Of a stretch of 64,000 nucleotides of DNA, positions 51,098 through 59,100 are shown piece after piece (position 1 is the stretch's first letter; every line of letters starts with the position of its first letter). A model generated the notes under the pieces. That model did not search any database and had not been told where the DNA came from. It saw only the letters and a program-made list of their open reading frames with translations. The stretch is from assembly GCA_902800625.1 (NCBI GenBank), contig CADCFG010000001.1, positions 1-64,000 of the forward strand. Direction: 5' to 3'. The translations under genes were made by a program, and so were the position numbers. This DNA comes from an uncultured Eubacteriales bacterium. Its GTDB lineage: Bacteria; Bacillota; Clostridia; Christensenellales; Aristaeellaceae.

Positions 51098-51718
51098 TCA
51101 TCCACGGGCGTAGTCGGCCTCGTCCAGGTCTTCCTCCCCGTCCTCTTCGTCCGGTTCTTCAGAGTCGTCTTCGGGCTCCACCTCGACGTTGTCATCGTCG
51201 TCGGTGACGACCTCCTTGACCTCGATCACTTCCTCCTCGGCGGGAGTGGCGGCTTCTGCCGCCTCGGCAGCTTCAGCTTCTTCGGTCTGCTCCAGCATCT
51301 TGCGGTGCTGCTCGTCCAGTTCGGCGTTGGCCCGCTGTTCGCGCTCGAAGCTGATGCCGGTGACGTGTACGTCCACGTTGCGCACATCCAGGCCGCTCAT
51401 GGTCTCGATGGCCTTCTTCACGTTCTCCTGGATATTCCGCGCCACATCCGGCACCGGGGAGCCGTAGTCCACGGTGATGGTGATGTCCACGGACACGCGG
51501 TTGTCCTCCAGGTCTATGCGAACGCCCTTGGTCAGGTTGCGGTTGCTCTTTCGGGAAAACATATCGGCAAGTCCTGCGGAAGGCGAGATCATGCTGGCGA
51601 CGCCGTCGACCTCCGTCGCGGCCAGACCGGCGATGGTGGCGACAACTTCCGTGGCGAAGGAAACCGTGCCATTGGGGTTCTCATTCAGCTTGACATCGGA
51701 AGGATAATTCTCGCTCAT
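51098..51718 (-). CDS. asp23: Asp23/Gls24 family envelope stress protein
   Basis: The 206-residue protein has an Asp23 domain (about 17-125, with VVATIAGLAATEVDGVASM) followed by a low-complexity acidic tail of about 70 residues. Asp23 proteins are abundant envelope-stress factors near the membrane. AGGAGG lies seven bases before the ATG and a strong promoter is present. Equivalent to yqhY near nusB in Bacillus. Confidence 0.93.
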   Translation of the reverse strand: MSENYPSDVKLNENPNGTVSFATEVVATIAGLAATEVDGVASMISPSAGLADMFSRKSNRNLTKGVRIDLEDNRVSVDITITVDYGSPVPDVARNIQENVKKAIETMSGLDVRNVDVHVTGISFEREQRANAELDEQHRKMLEQTEEAEAAEAAEAATPAEEEVIEVKEVVTDDDDNVEVEPEDDSEEPDEEDGEEDLDEADYARG

Positions 51719-51744
51719 GGTGCATACCTCCTTATACAGAACCT

Positions 51745-51773
51745 ATTATAGCAGAAAAACGGCAAATGCGCAA
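51745..51773 (-). promoter_or_regulatory. sigma-A promoter of asp23
   Basis: On the minus strand TTGCGC (51768-51773), 17 bases, TATAAT (51745-51750), in the gap after spoIIIAH. Confidence 0.7.
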
Positions 51774-51783
51774 ACACTTTCCG

Positions 51784-52257
51784 TTATTTTACCGGAATGA
51801 TTTTCACATTCCCGCCTGTCAGGCCGGTTTGACGCATCACGAGGTCCAAAATCACCGCCGATTCCTGACTGGTGACGGCCTCCTGACATAGAAGCACGTT
51901 TGCCGAACGCTCGCCAACGCTCACCAGCGCGCCGTCGAAGCCCCGGGATTGAAGGATCCCCTCCAGATCCATCTCCTGCTCCCGGCGGCCGAGCAGGCTC
52001 AACAGCTGCGCCTGGGCCCGAGCGACGGTATCCGCATCGGTTTTATCATTATATATGATATCGTTCAGCTGGGCCTCCTGCCGGGCGGTGAGCTGCTCCC
52101 GTTCCAGACGGAATTGGTCCAGCGGATCAACGGCAGCCAGCGGAGCGACGGTGCCGGTCGGCTGTGAAAGCACTGTGTGCGAGATATTCCATGTGATGAA
52201 GGTATCCGCCGCCAGGAGCAGGAGAACGGCGAGCGCCCTCAGAGCCTTTCTTTTCAT
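51784..52257 (-). CDS. spoIIIAH: stage III sporulation protein AH
   Basis: SpoIIIAH spans the mother-cell membrane and forms a ring-like channel with SpoIIQ of the forespore. The 157-residue protein has one N-terminal membrane span (about 7-24), a coiled segment, and a C-terminal ring-building (EscJ/FliF-like) domain ending QTGLTGGNVKIIPVK. It starts the base after the spoIIIAG stop. I do not see spoIIQ in the window. Confidence 0.92.
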   Translation of the reverse strand: MKRKALRALAVLLLLAADTFITWNISHTVLSQPTGTVAPLAAVDPLDQFRLEREQLTARQEAQLNDIIYNDKTDADTVARAQAQLLSLLGRREQEMDLEGILQSRGFDGALVSVGERSANVLLCQEAVTSQESAVILDLVMRQTGLTGGNVKIIPVK

Positions 52258-52614
52258 CTATCCACCTCCAAACCGGCCGCCGATGATTTCCACTTGCCCT
52301 GCGTCCAGGCCGAGCAGCGTCATCACTGCGCCTTGCAATTTGAGATAGGTCGATACGTCCTCAAGTCCTTCCGCCACGACAACGGCACCGGTGATTTCGC
52401 CGTTTTGCCCCTGGGACACCATCGCCCGAACCCGGTCCGCGCCATCCACTGCGTTCAGAATCCGCTCCAGCCGCGTCTCAAGCTCCGTGCCATAGGAAGA
52501 CGGGCCGCCGCCGTTGCGCAAAAGCAGCAGCGCCAGCAGCGCGGCCAGCGCCGCCATGGCCAGGATCCAGGCACTTCGAGCATGGCGCAATCGTTCCCAC
52601 AGGCCGTTTGGCAT
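52258..52614 (-). CDS. spoIIIAG: stage III sporulation protein AG
   Basis: SpoIIIAG forms a large multimeric ring in the feeding-tube complex. The 118-residue protein has one membrane span (about 16-33) and a compact ring-building domain (LETRLERILNAVDGADRVRAMV, LLGLDAGQVEII). It is much shorter than Bacillus SpoIIIAG (about 229) and lacks the large insertion. Confidence 0.9.
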   Translation of the reverse strand: MPNGLWERLRHARSAWILAMAALAALLALLLLRNGGGPSSYGTELETRLERILNAVDGADRVRAMVSQGQNGEITGAVVVAEGLEDVSTYLKLQGAVMTLLGLDAGQVEIIGGRFGGG

Positions 52615-52638
52615 GGCTGTTTCTGTCCTTCTGAAAAT

Positions 52639-52815
52639 TTATAGCGTACCCAGCAGCCGCGCCATAAAACGCAGAGCGCGCACAGCCACCGTCAGGGCGC
52701 ACACCGAACGAAAGCCCTCTGAACAGCGATGGTCCCCCACCAGGGTTTCCATGGTGGCAACGCAAACGCACATGGCCACCAGCTCGCTTGCGGCGGCATA
52801 CAGGGATTCCGACAT
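52639..52815 (-). CDS. spoIIIAF: minimal stage III sporulation protein AF (58 residues)
   Basis: A 58-residue membrane protein sits where spoIIIAF is expected, with a strong GGAGGTG six bases before its ATG. It has two hydrophobic segments (about 7-22 and 36-55), like the two N-terminal spans of SpoIIIAF. Bacillus SpoIIIAF is about 200 residues, so the soluble domain is absent. The next gene begins 24 bases later, leaving no room for a frameshifted remainder. Identity comes from position and topology. Confidence 0.7.
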   Translation of the reverse strand: MSESLYAAASELVAMCVCVATMETLVGDHRCSEGFRSVCALTVAVRALRFMARLLGTL

Positions 52816-52829
52816 GTCGACACCTCCGA

Positions 52830-53897
52830 TCACCCCGCCAACGCCAAACACGCGCCCAGGCACAGCGCCGTCATCAGCATGCCGCCTGCGCAAATGGCCG
52901 CCAGCAGTCGCGCCAGGGAGGCGAAGCTGCCGACGACGCGCACCATGCCTGGTTCGCAGATCGGCTCCATCGCCGCCTCGGCCAGTCGCATGGAGATCGA
53001 CGCCATTGCCAACCGGGCGACAGGCGCCGTGCAGACCCCCATGGACGTCAGCATTCCGGCGACGCCCACCGCATTTCGTGCAGCGATGACGCTGCCCAGC
53101 AATACGCCCGCGGAATCGGACACCTCTCCGCCAACCACCGGCAGCGCCGCCTGGATTGCCCGACGCAGCGCGCGTGCGGTCAAAGCATCCTGTCCGCTGG
53201 CCAGAAGCCCCTGCACCGCCAGCAGGCCAACAAACCCTGCCATTGTCGTGCAAACGCCCCATGTGGTAAGACGCCTCATGAGATCGAACAGGCGGTTTAA
53301 CTGAAAGCGCTCCGACAAATTGGCTCCGGCCGCCACAGCCGCAGCGGCGCTGCACAGGGGCAGCCCCGCGTCCCGAAGCACCCCTGAAAGCAGCCTGGCG
53401 CAAATCGCGGCGGAAGGCGTCAGTATGGCGGCCTTGGCCGACGAACCTGTGAACGTCAGCGCCGAAGCCAGTACGGGCGACGCGACGTCAACGATCCTCA
53501 CGGAGGCGTCCAATGCAGACCGCGCAATATTCAGAAGCGAGGCAAAGCGCGCCATCAGCAGAACCGCACAAGCGAGCCGACAGACGAGCCGCGGCGCGCT
53601 TCCATCGCCTTTCGCGAGCAGAGCGCGCAGTGCCAGGGAAGCCAGCACAGGCGCGGCCAGCAGCCGCAGCATCTGCGTCAGCGTCCGCCGCAACCCAGAC
53701 GCAAATCTGCGCAGCACCCTTTGAATGGTCGATGGAGCGATAGAGAATTCGCCCGCCAAAAGACGCCTCGCGAGCGCATTGACATCCGGACCGCCGAGGT
53801 TCTCGGATTCGTGTGCAAGGTTATCCAGTCCCCACCTGTCGAGCAGCGATGTCTCCGCCACGGCGGTAAACGCCGTCAAAAGCAGCGCCGCAATCAG
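52830..53897 (-). CDS. spoIIIAE: stage III sporulation protein AE
   Basis: SpoIIIAE is a polytopic membrane protein of the channel between mother cell and forespore. The product has a signal peptide (LLIAALLLTAFTAVA), a soluble stretch, then about seven membrane spans. No ATG, GTG or TTG lies in frame just before the signal peptide. CTG 53897, overlapping the spoIIIAD stop as CTGA, is proposed as start (355 residues); TTG 53879 would remove most of the signal. Confidence 0.88.
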   Translation of the reverse strand: MIAALLLTAFTAVAETSLLDRWGLDNLAHESENLGGPDVNALARRLLAGEFSIAPSTIQRVLRRFASGLRRTLTQMLRLLAAPVLASLALRALLAKGDGSAPRLVCRLACAVLLMARFASLLNIARSALDASVRIVDVASPVLASALTFTGSSAKAAILTPSAAICARLLSGVLRDAGLPLCSAAAAVAAGANLSERFQLNRLFDLMRRLTTWGVCTTMAGFVGLLAVQGLLASGQDALTARALRRAIQAALPVVGGEVSDSAGVLLGSVIAARNAVGVAGMLTSMGVCTAPVARLAMASISMRLAEAAMEPICEPGMVRVVGSFASLARLLAAICAGGMLMTALCLGACLALAG

Positions 53898-54277
53898 GAG
53901 AGCGCGGAGCGCAGCAACTGTGAAAGCTCGGCCAGCATCGGCGCGCAGAGGCTCAGCATCGCCACCCTGGAAGCCAATGCCACCCGGCCCGCCAGAGCCA
54001 TTTCTCCTGCGTCCGTGCAAAGCTGGCCGCCCAATTCCGCCACCACCGCGATGCCAGCAGCCTTCAGGACCGCCGTTGAAAGATCTTCGTCCCCGCGGGT
54101 CAGCTCCCGGAAGGCGTCCACCCACCGCGTCGCCCGGCTGATTTCTCCGTAGAGAAGCGTCAACGCCGCCAGCCCGGCTGCCAGGGAAACCGCCGTGGCC
54201 ATCTCCGGGCGCTGGAGCCGAAGCGCCGAGCAGATCATCGCCACCGCCACGCACAGCGCCGCGACCTTCAGGATCAT
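53894..54277 (-). CDS. spoIIIAD: stage III sporulation protein AD
   Basis: The 127-residue membrane protein has about four hydrophobic segments and the family pattern ILKVAALCVAVA at its start. ATG 54277 lies seven bases after GGGGAGG. It follows spoIIIAC by 15 bases, and its last bases overlap the proposed spoIIIAE start. Confidence 0.93.
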   Translation of the reverse strand: MILKVAALCVAVAMICSALRLQRPEMATAVSLAAGLAALTLLYGEISRATRWVDAFRELTRGDEDLSTAVLKAAGIAVVAELGGQLCTDAGEMALAGRVALASRVAMLSLCAPMLAELSQLLRSALS

Positions 54278-54292
54278 CAAAAAACCTCCCCA

Positions 54293-54487
54293 TCACAGTG
54301 AAAACAGGCTGCGGACGCTGGTGAAGAAGTCTGAGATCTGATTGACCACCATCAGCAGCACGATCAAAAGTCCCGAAAGCGTGGCCAGCATGGCGATATC
54401 ATCCCGGCCGGCCCGGGTGAGCAGCTGAGCGATCACTGTGACGATCACGCCGATACCCGCGATCCTGAAAACAAAATCCACATCCAT
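54293..54487 (-). CDS. spoIIIAC: stage III sporulation protein AC
   Basis: The 64-residue protein has two membrane helices (about 8-25 and 34-50) with the conserved IAGIGVIVTVIAQLLTRAGRDD sequence in the first. SpoIIIAC and AD are related small proteins of the channel base. GAGGGA precedes the ATG. Confidence 0.94.
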   Translation of the reverse strand: MDVDFVFRIAGIGVIVTVIAQLLTRAGRDDIAMLATLSGLLIVLLMVVNQISDFFTSVRSLFSL

Positions 54488-54496
54488 TGCATTCCC

Positions 54497-55003
54497 TCAA
54501 ATGACGATCAATGCCAGCATCAATCCAATCAACAGTCCCAGCGTCATATAGAGCCGGTTTGCCTCGCCGGCCTTTGCCAGCGCAGTTGTATGCAGCGCCT
54601 CGAGCGCTTGCAAAACGCCGCCAAGCAAAAGATCCTGCTCTTCGCGACCGCTCTGGCCGAGGTCGGTAAACAGCTCCGTAAGCGCCTGTCGGTCTTCTTT
54701 CAACAGGTATTCCGCCGGCCCTCCCCGTCGACCGGCCTTATCACGGACGATCTCCCAAGCCTCTCCGGCACTCCTTCCGCCTTTCATGCCGTCTGCCACT
54801 GCAATAAACAGCGGGCTGTCGGCGTGCTGAAGCGCGCTCTGCACAGGTTCGAACATGCCCGTCATGCGAACGCGCAGCCGCCTGACCGCTTCAATGATGC
54901 TTCCAAGCGTCTCCGCGCGCCTCCTTGCGCTGTCAGAGAGGGATTTGCCGCATAGAGCCCCGCAGAGCACCACGCAAAGTGCCAGCACTATGCGGATTTC
55001 CAT
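54497..55003 (-). CDS. spoIIIAB: stage III sporulation protein AB
   Basis: The 168-residue protein has an N-terminal membrane segment, a cytosolic GspF-like helical domain, and a C-terminal span (LYMTLGLLIGLMLALIVI). It likely works with the ATPase SpoIIIAA. ATG 55003 follows GGGGGAGG and overlaps the end of spoIIIAA by 16 bases. Confidence 0.92.
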   Translation of the reverse strand: MEIRIVLALCVVLCGALCGKSLSDSARRRAETLGSIIEAVRRLRVRMTGMFEPVQSALQHADSPLFIAVADGMKGGRSAGEAWEIVRDKAGRRGGPAEYLLKEDRQALTELFTDLGQSGREEQDLLLGGVLQALEALHTTALAKAGEANRLYMTLGLLIGLMLALIVI

Positions 55004-55875
55004 GTGCCACCTCCCCCATCCAGTTCGAGAACCTGCCTGATCTCGCCGGGGCGACGCCCCAGCAGCACGATGTTGTGAAATGCGCCTTCGCGTATCGCTG
55101 CGCGCAGCATCGAGCGAGCCAGGGCGGCTTCGACGCTGTCGGCGTGGGCAGAGGCCGCCACTGCCACGCCGCAACGCGCGGCGTCCGCCAGTGCCTTTGC
55201 GTCGCCCTCGCCGCCGATCTCGTCCGTAACGATCACATCCGGACCCATGGAGCGTATCAACGTCGCGATGGCCAACGGCCTCGGGCAGCCATCCAACACA
55301 TCCGTGCGCGGCCCCACATCCAGCGTAGGCATGCCCATGCGACAGGCAGCCAGCTCGTGGCGCTCGTCCGCAAGGCTGACGCGCCGTCCCGCTTCGGAAA
55401 GCTGCCTGGCAATGTCTCTGAGCAGCGTGGTCTTTCCCAGCCCGGGCCGGGAGAGGATCAGCGTGGATTTCAGGCCGCGTTTGCCGTCGACTGCCGGCAT
55501 TATGCCGTCGGCACACCCCGGAACGCTCCTTGCGATGCGTAAGCAAATCGAGCTGATCTCCGTCATGCGACAGTCCGCGCCGTTTCGGGCAATGCGCCCG
55601 CACACGCCCACGCGGCTGCCGTCGTTCAAGGTGAAAAAGCCCTGGTTCAACTCGCTCTCCCTGGCGTAGTAGCTGTAATCCATCAGCGCCGTCACGATTG
55701 CATGCAGCTGTTCAGGGTCCAACGGGGCGCCGCACAGCGCTTCGCCGCCTATCCAAACCATTTGAACTGGCCGTCCGGCACGAAGCCGGACCTCTGTCAA
55801 ATCGCTTTGGTGGTTGTCAATTTGCTCGAATATGTCATGGGACAGCAATGCCTTTAGCCTGTCCAGGGTACCCAT
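54988..55875 (-). CDS. spoIIIAA: stage III sporulation protein AA (secretion-type ATPase)
   Basis: SpoIIIAA is the AAA+ ATPase of the feeding-tube, related to type II/IV secretion ATPases. The 295-residue protein has Walker A SRPGLGKTTLL (about 142-152), LADERHELAA and the Walker B region DVIVTDEIGGEGD. AGGGAGG precedes the ATG. First gene of the eight-gene operon. Confidence 0.95.
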   Translation of the reverse strand: MGTLDRLKALLSHDIFEQIDNHQSDLTEVRLRAGRPVQMVWIGGEALCGAPLDPEQLHAIVTALMDYSYYARESELNQGFFTLNDGSRVGVCGRIARNGADCRMTEISSICLRIARSVPGCADGIMPAVDGKRGLKSTLILSRPGLGKTTLLRDIARQLSEAGRRVSLADERHELAACRMGMPTLDVGPRTDVLDGCPRPLAIATLIRSMGPDVIVTDEIGGEGDAKALADAARCGVAVAASAHADSVEAALARSMLRAAIREGAFHNIVLLGRRPGEIRQVLELDGGGGTWKSA

Positions 55876-55898
55876 GGCGACGCCTCCCTTCGCCTGAT

Positions 55899-55927
55899 TA
55901 TCTATGGCCTAGGCCATCCCTGCATGA
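55899..55927 (-). promoter_or_regulatory. possible sigma-E promoter of the spoIIIA operon
   Basis: On the minus strand TCATGCA (55921-55927), 14 bases, CATAGATA (55899-55906). It approximates the mother-cell sigma-E pattern; Bacillus spoIIIA is sigma-E dependent. A 14-base perfect palindrome, ATGGCCT/AGGCCAT (55904-55917), fills the spacer. Confidence 0.4.
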
Positions 55928-55975
55928 CCATGGCTGGGAAATTTACCCAATCGCCTGAAAAAGAATCGTCGTCGA

Positions 55976-56004
55976 TTGACTTTTTGTCCAAATTGTGCCA
56001 CAAT
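55976..56004 (+). promoter_or_regulatory. sigma-A promoter of the mosaic surface-protein gene
   Basis: TTGACT (55976-55981), 17 bases, CACAAT (55999-56004). It implies a leader of about 120 bases before the start codon. Confidence 0.6.
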
Positions 56005-56010
56005 ATATGT

Positions 56011-56132
56011 AGAAATTGATGCTTCCAAAGCATCCGGTCGCCAGACGGCAAATTTGGTTTCCCATGGAAAATATGGAACCCTGCCGCGGCGATTCCCGTC
56101 TAATGGACAACCAATAACAGGAGGGTATTGTT
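56011..56132 (+). promoter_or_regulatory. structured 5' leader of the mosaic protein gene
   Basis: The predicted untranslated leader can fold into a GATGC/GCATC hairpin (56018-56034) and a second element closed by CGGCA/TGCCG (56046-56050, 56082-56086) around an inner hairpin (GGTT..CC, 56056-56062, with GGAACC, 56075-56080). An alternative outer pairing is GACGG/CCGTC (56044-56048, 56096-56100). The ribosome site GGAGGG (56120-56125) lies outside. I match it to no known riboswitch with confidence. Confidence 0.35.
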
Positions 56133-59100
56133 ATGAAGAAAACCGGCGTGCTGCTCCTTGCACTCGTCCTGTGCCTTCTGAGCCTCTGCTTCGCATCCGC
56201 GGAGGGAGGCCCCGTGGGCAGGAGTGGTGCCATCGCTGCCTATGTGGACGGCGACGGTCATATCTACCTTACCGGCAAGGCCGAGGCCATTAACAAGGCC
56301 CCGGCGGACAGCATCGTATCGGCGGATGCCTATCGTGTGCTGTTCTTGAGCCGGGACGCTGCGAACGACTCCAGCGACCTTTACATGATCGACATGGCCG
56401 CTTTCCAGGAAAGCGTACTGGCCAAAGACGTTCACACGGCCATACTGGCCGGCGACGACACGGCCTACTGTGTCACGAACGCCAGCCGCAACCAGCTGAT
56501 CCGCCTGGATTTGAACACAAAGGCCTCCACCACGGCCTATACCGCCCAGGAGCCCATCGACCGGCTGTATATGTCCGCCGAGGGCCTTGTTGTGCAGCTG
56601 GTGGATCAGGCCGGCAACCTGCTTTACGCTCCGGAGACCGGCACCTTCGAGCCGTACGCCAACGAGCTGCCGCGCTCCGGCATCGTGACGGACGGCTATG
56701 AGGTATACCTCACCGACGCCGGAGACCTTTACTTCCGCAACGGCTTCAACTACGCCTCCGAATTTCTGGACGGCGACGTGCTGGCCTATACGCGGATGAA
56801 CAACATCATCTATTATCTCTCCCACGCGGGAAGCGCCGTGCGGCTGATGGAGTATGATCCATCCGCTCAGTCCGCCGATGTGGTGCTCACGCCGGAAACG
56901 GCCATGGAAAACCAGCTGACCGCCAGCGCGAACACGCTGTTCATGCTGGGCAAGGATAACACGGTTTATACTGTGGACGTGAAGAAGGGGACCCTCGCTC
57001 CTTTCAAGCGCTATGACGACTTTTCCGGCTATGGCATTCCCGCCGGTTCCGCCGTGGACGGCCTGCAGATCGAAGGCATGAGCGGCCAGCTGAATGTGTA
57101 TGCCAGGCTGGTGGAAAAAACCGCCAAGCCGGACTTCTCCTTCATCGAGTTTGAAACAGAGACGGAAGTGGCCGATCCCGTGCTGAAGCTGATCGACAAG
57201 CTGTCCATGTCCGGCGAGGCCACCGCCTGGGATGAGCTGAAGCCCGTCGAGCAGTACACCACGCTGTCCCGGGGCAGCCGCGGCGACGCCGTTCGCGCCA
57301 TCCAGCAGCCCCTTTACGACCTGGGTTATTATGATTATTACGTGGACGGCATCTTCGGTCCCCGCACCGAGAACGCCATCCGCATACTGCAGGATGACCT
57401 GGGCCTGACCGTGAACGGCGTGGCCAACGCGGATCTGCAGCGCACCATCCTCTCCGGCACGCTGAAGGCCTACGACCCCTACGTGGAGCTGGCCCGCGGC
57501 AAGCGGGGCATGCGCGTCACCCGGATGCAGGAAAGCCTGCGCGACCTGGGTTACCTGGCCGATGCTGCCGACGGCATCTTCGGTCCGCGCACCCAGAAGG
57601 CCGTGCAGCTGTTCCAGAAGGAAAACGGCCTGAACGTCAGCGACAAGGCCACCCGCGAGACGCTGAAGCTGTTGTATTCCGACCGTGCGAGCCGCTGTTC
57701 CAGTTATATCGACCTGTATCCCGGCGACACAGGCTACCGCGTGCGCGAGCTGAACAATCGCTTGCGCGAGCTGTACTATCTGGAGAGCAACGTGGGCAGC
57801 CGCTATACCTCCGAGACCACCTCCGCGGTGCGCATGTTCCAGCGGACGGCCGGCCTGAGGGAGACCGGCCAGGCCACCGTTCCGGTGTTGAAGGCACTGT
57901 TTGCCCATGACGCTCCCGAGGCCCCCGGCTACATCACCCTGAGCCGCGGCGACAGGAACAGCCGCGTGGAGCGCCTGCAGCGCCGCCTCAAGGAACTGGG
58001 CTACTACAACGACAAGGTGGACGGATACTTCGGCAAGTCCACCAAGAAGGCCGTGGCGCTGTTCCAGCGCAAGGTCGGCCTGAAGCCCACCGGCGTGGCC
58101 ACCGTGCGCACCCAGCAGCTGCTGTTTGATCCGGATGCCCCCGTCTACGTTCCCCCGACGGTGATCGGCGATCCTGTGATCTCGCTGGATTACTATGATC
58201 GCATTGAGGACAATACCTATTGTGTCAGCGACAACAGCTCCTCCAGCGGCTATATCACCTTCAGCTGGTTCGCCGAAGGCGACGTCAAGAACTACAATGT
58301 GATGATCTATGACGAGGACGGCAATATCATCCTGGATCAGGAGACCATGCTGACCGACACGGGCGTGTCCGTCGCCACTCTGCCCTACGATGTGCTGTAC
58401 ACCATTGAAGTCACCGCCTATCCCATGGATGACGACGAAGAGCACATCACCTACGCAACCGCATCCTTCAAGCGGATCGAGATTCCCGTTGTGCCGGAAA
58501 TCGGCACCATCGGCAACCCGGAGATCAGCGTGGAGCCGGTGGCCCGCGTGGAGAACGGCATCAGCTATGTTCAGCCCGGCAACATCGTGTTCCACTGGAA
58601 GGCGGATGGCGACGTGGCCAGCTACTACTGGGAGATCCGCGACGAGAGCGACAACATCTTCCTGAGCGCCAACACCACCGACGAGCAGACCACCATCAGC
58701 ACCACTGCCATCAACCAGGGCGAGCAGTACGCAATCTTTGTGTACGCCATCCCCACCAACGGCACCATCGACAACGCCCGTGTGAAGTTCCTGCGGTTTT
58801 CGCTGCCCGTGGTGGAGCTGCCCAGCCCCGACCCGACGCCGGTGCCCACGCCCACCCCCACACCCGAACCCACGCCGGAGCCCACGCCCACGCCCGAAGC
58901 GGCCTTCGAAGCTCCTGCTCCCGTGAATATCGAGCAGGGCGAAGAGACCCCCGCGGCCGATGCTGCTGAACCAGAGCAGGGTGAGGAGACCCCCGCGGCT
59001 GAAGCCGAGACCACGGAACAGGGCGAAGAGACCCCCGCGGCTGAAGCCGAGACCACGGAACAGGGCGAAGAGACCCCCGCGGCTGACAGTGAAGCCCCCG

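Noticed and set aside
52639..53403. 254-codon minus-strand frame as a long SpoIIIAF
   Set aside because: Upstream of the ATG at 52815 it overlaps spoIIIAE in another frame and is Gly/Arg-rich shadow sequence; the strong ribosome site supports the 58-residue product.
56011..56100. Confident c-di-GMP or c-di-AMP riboswitch call
   Set aside because: Only a short patch resembles the c-di-GMP-I core and the GGCAAACC element is not in the right order; the region is too short for ydaO.
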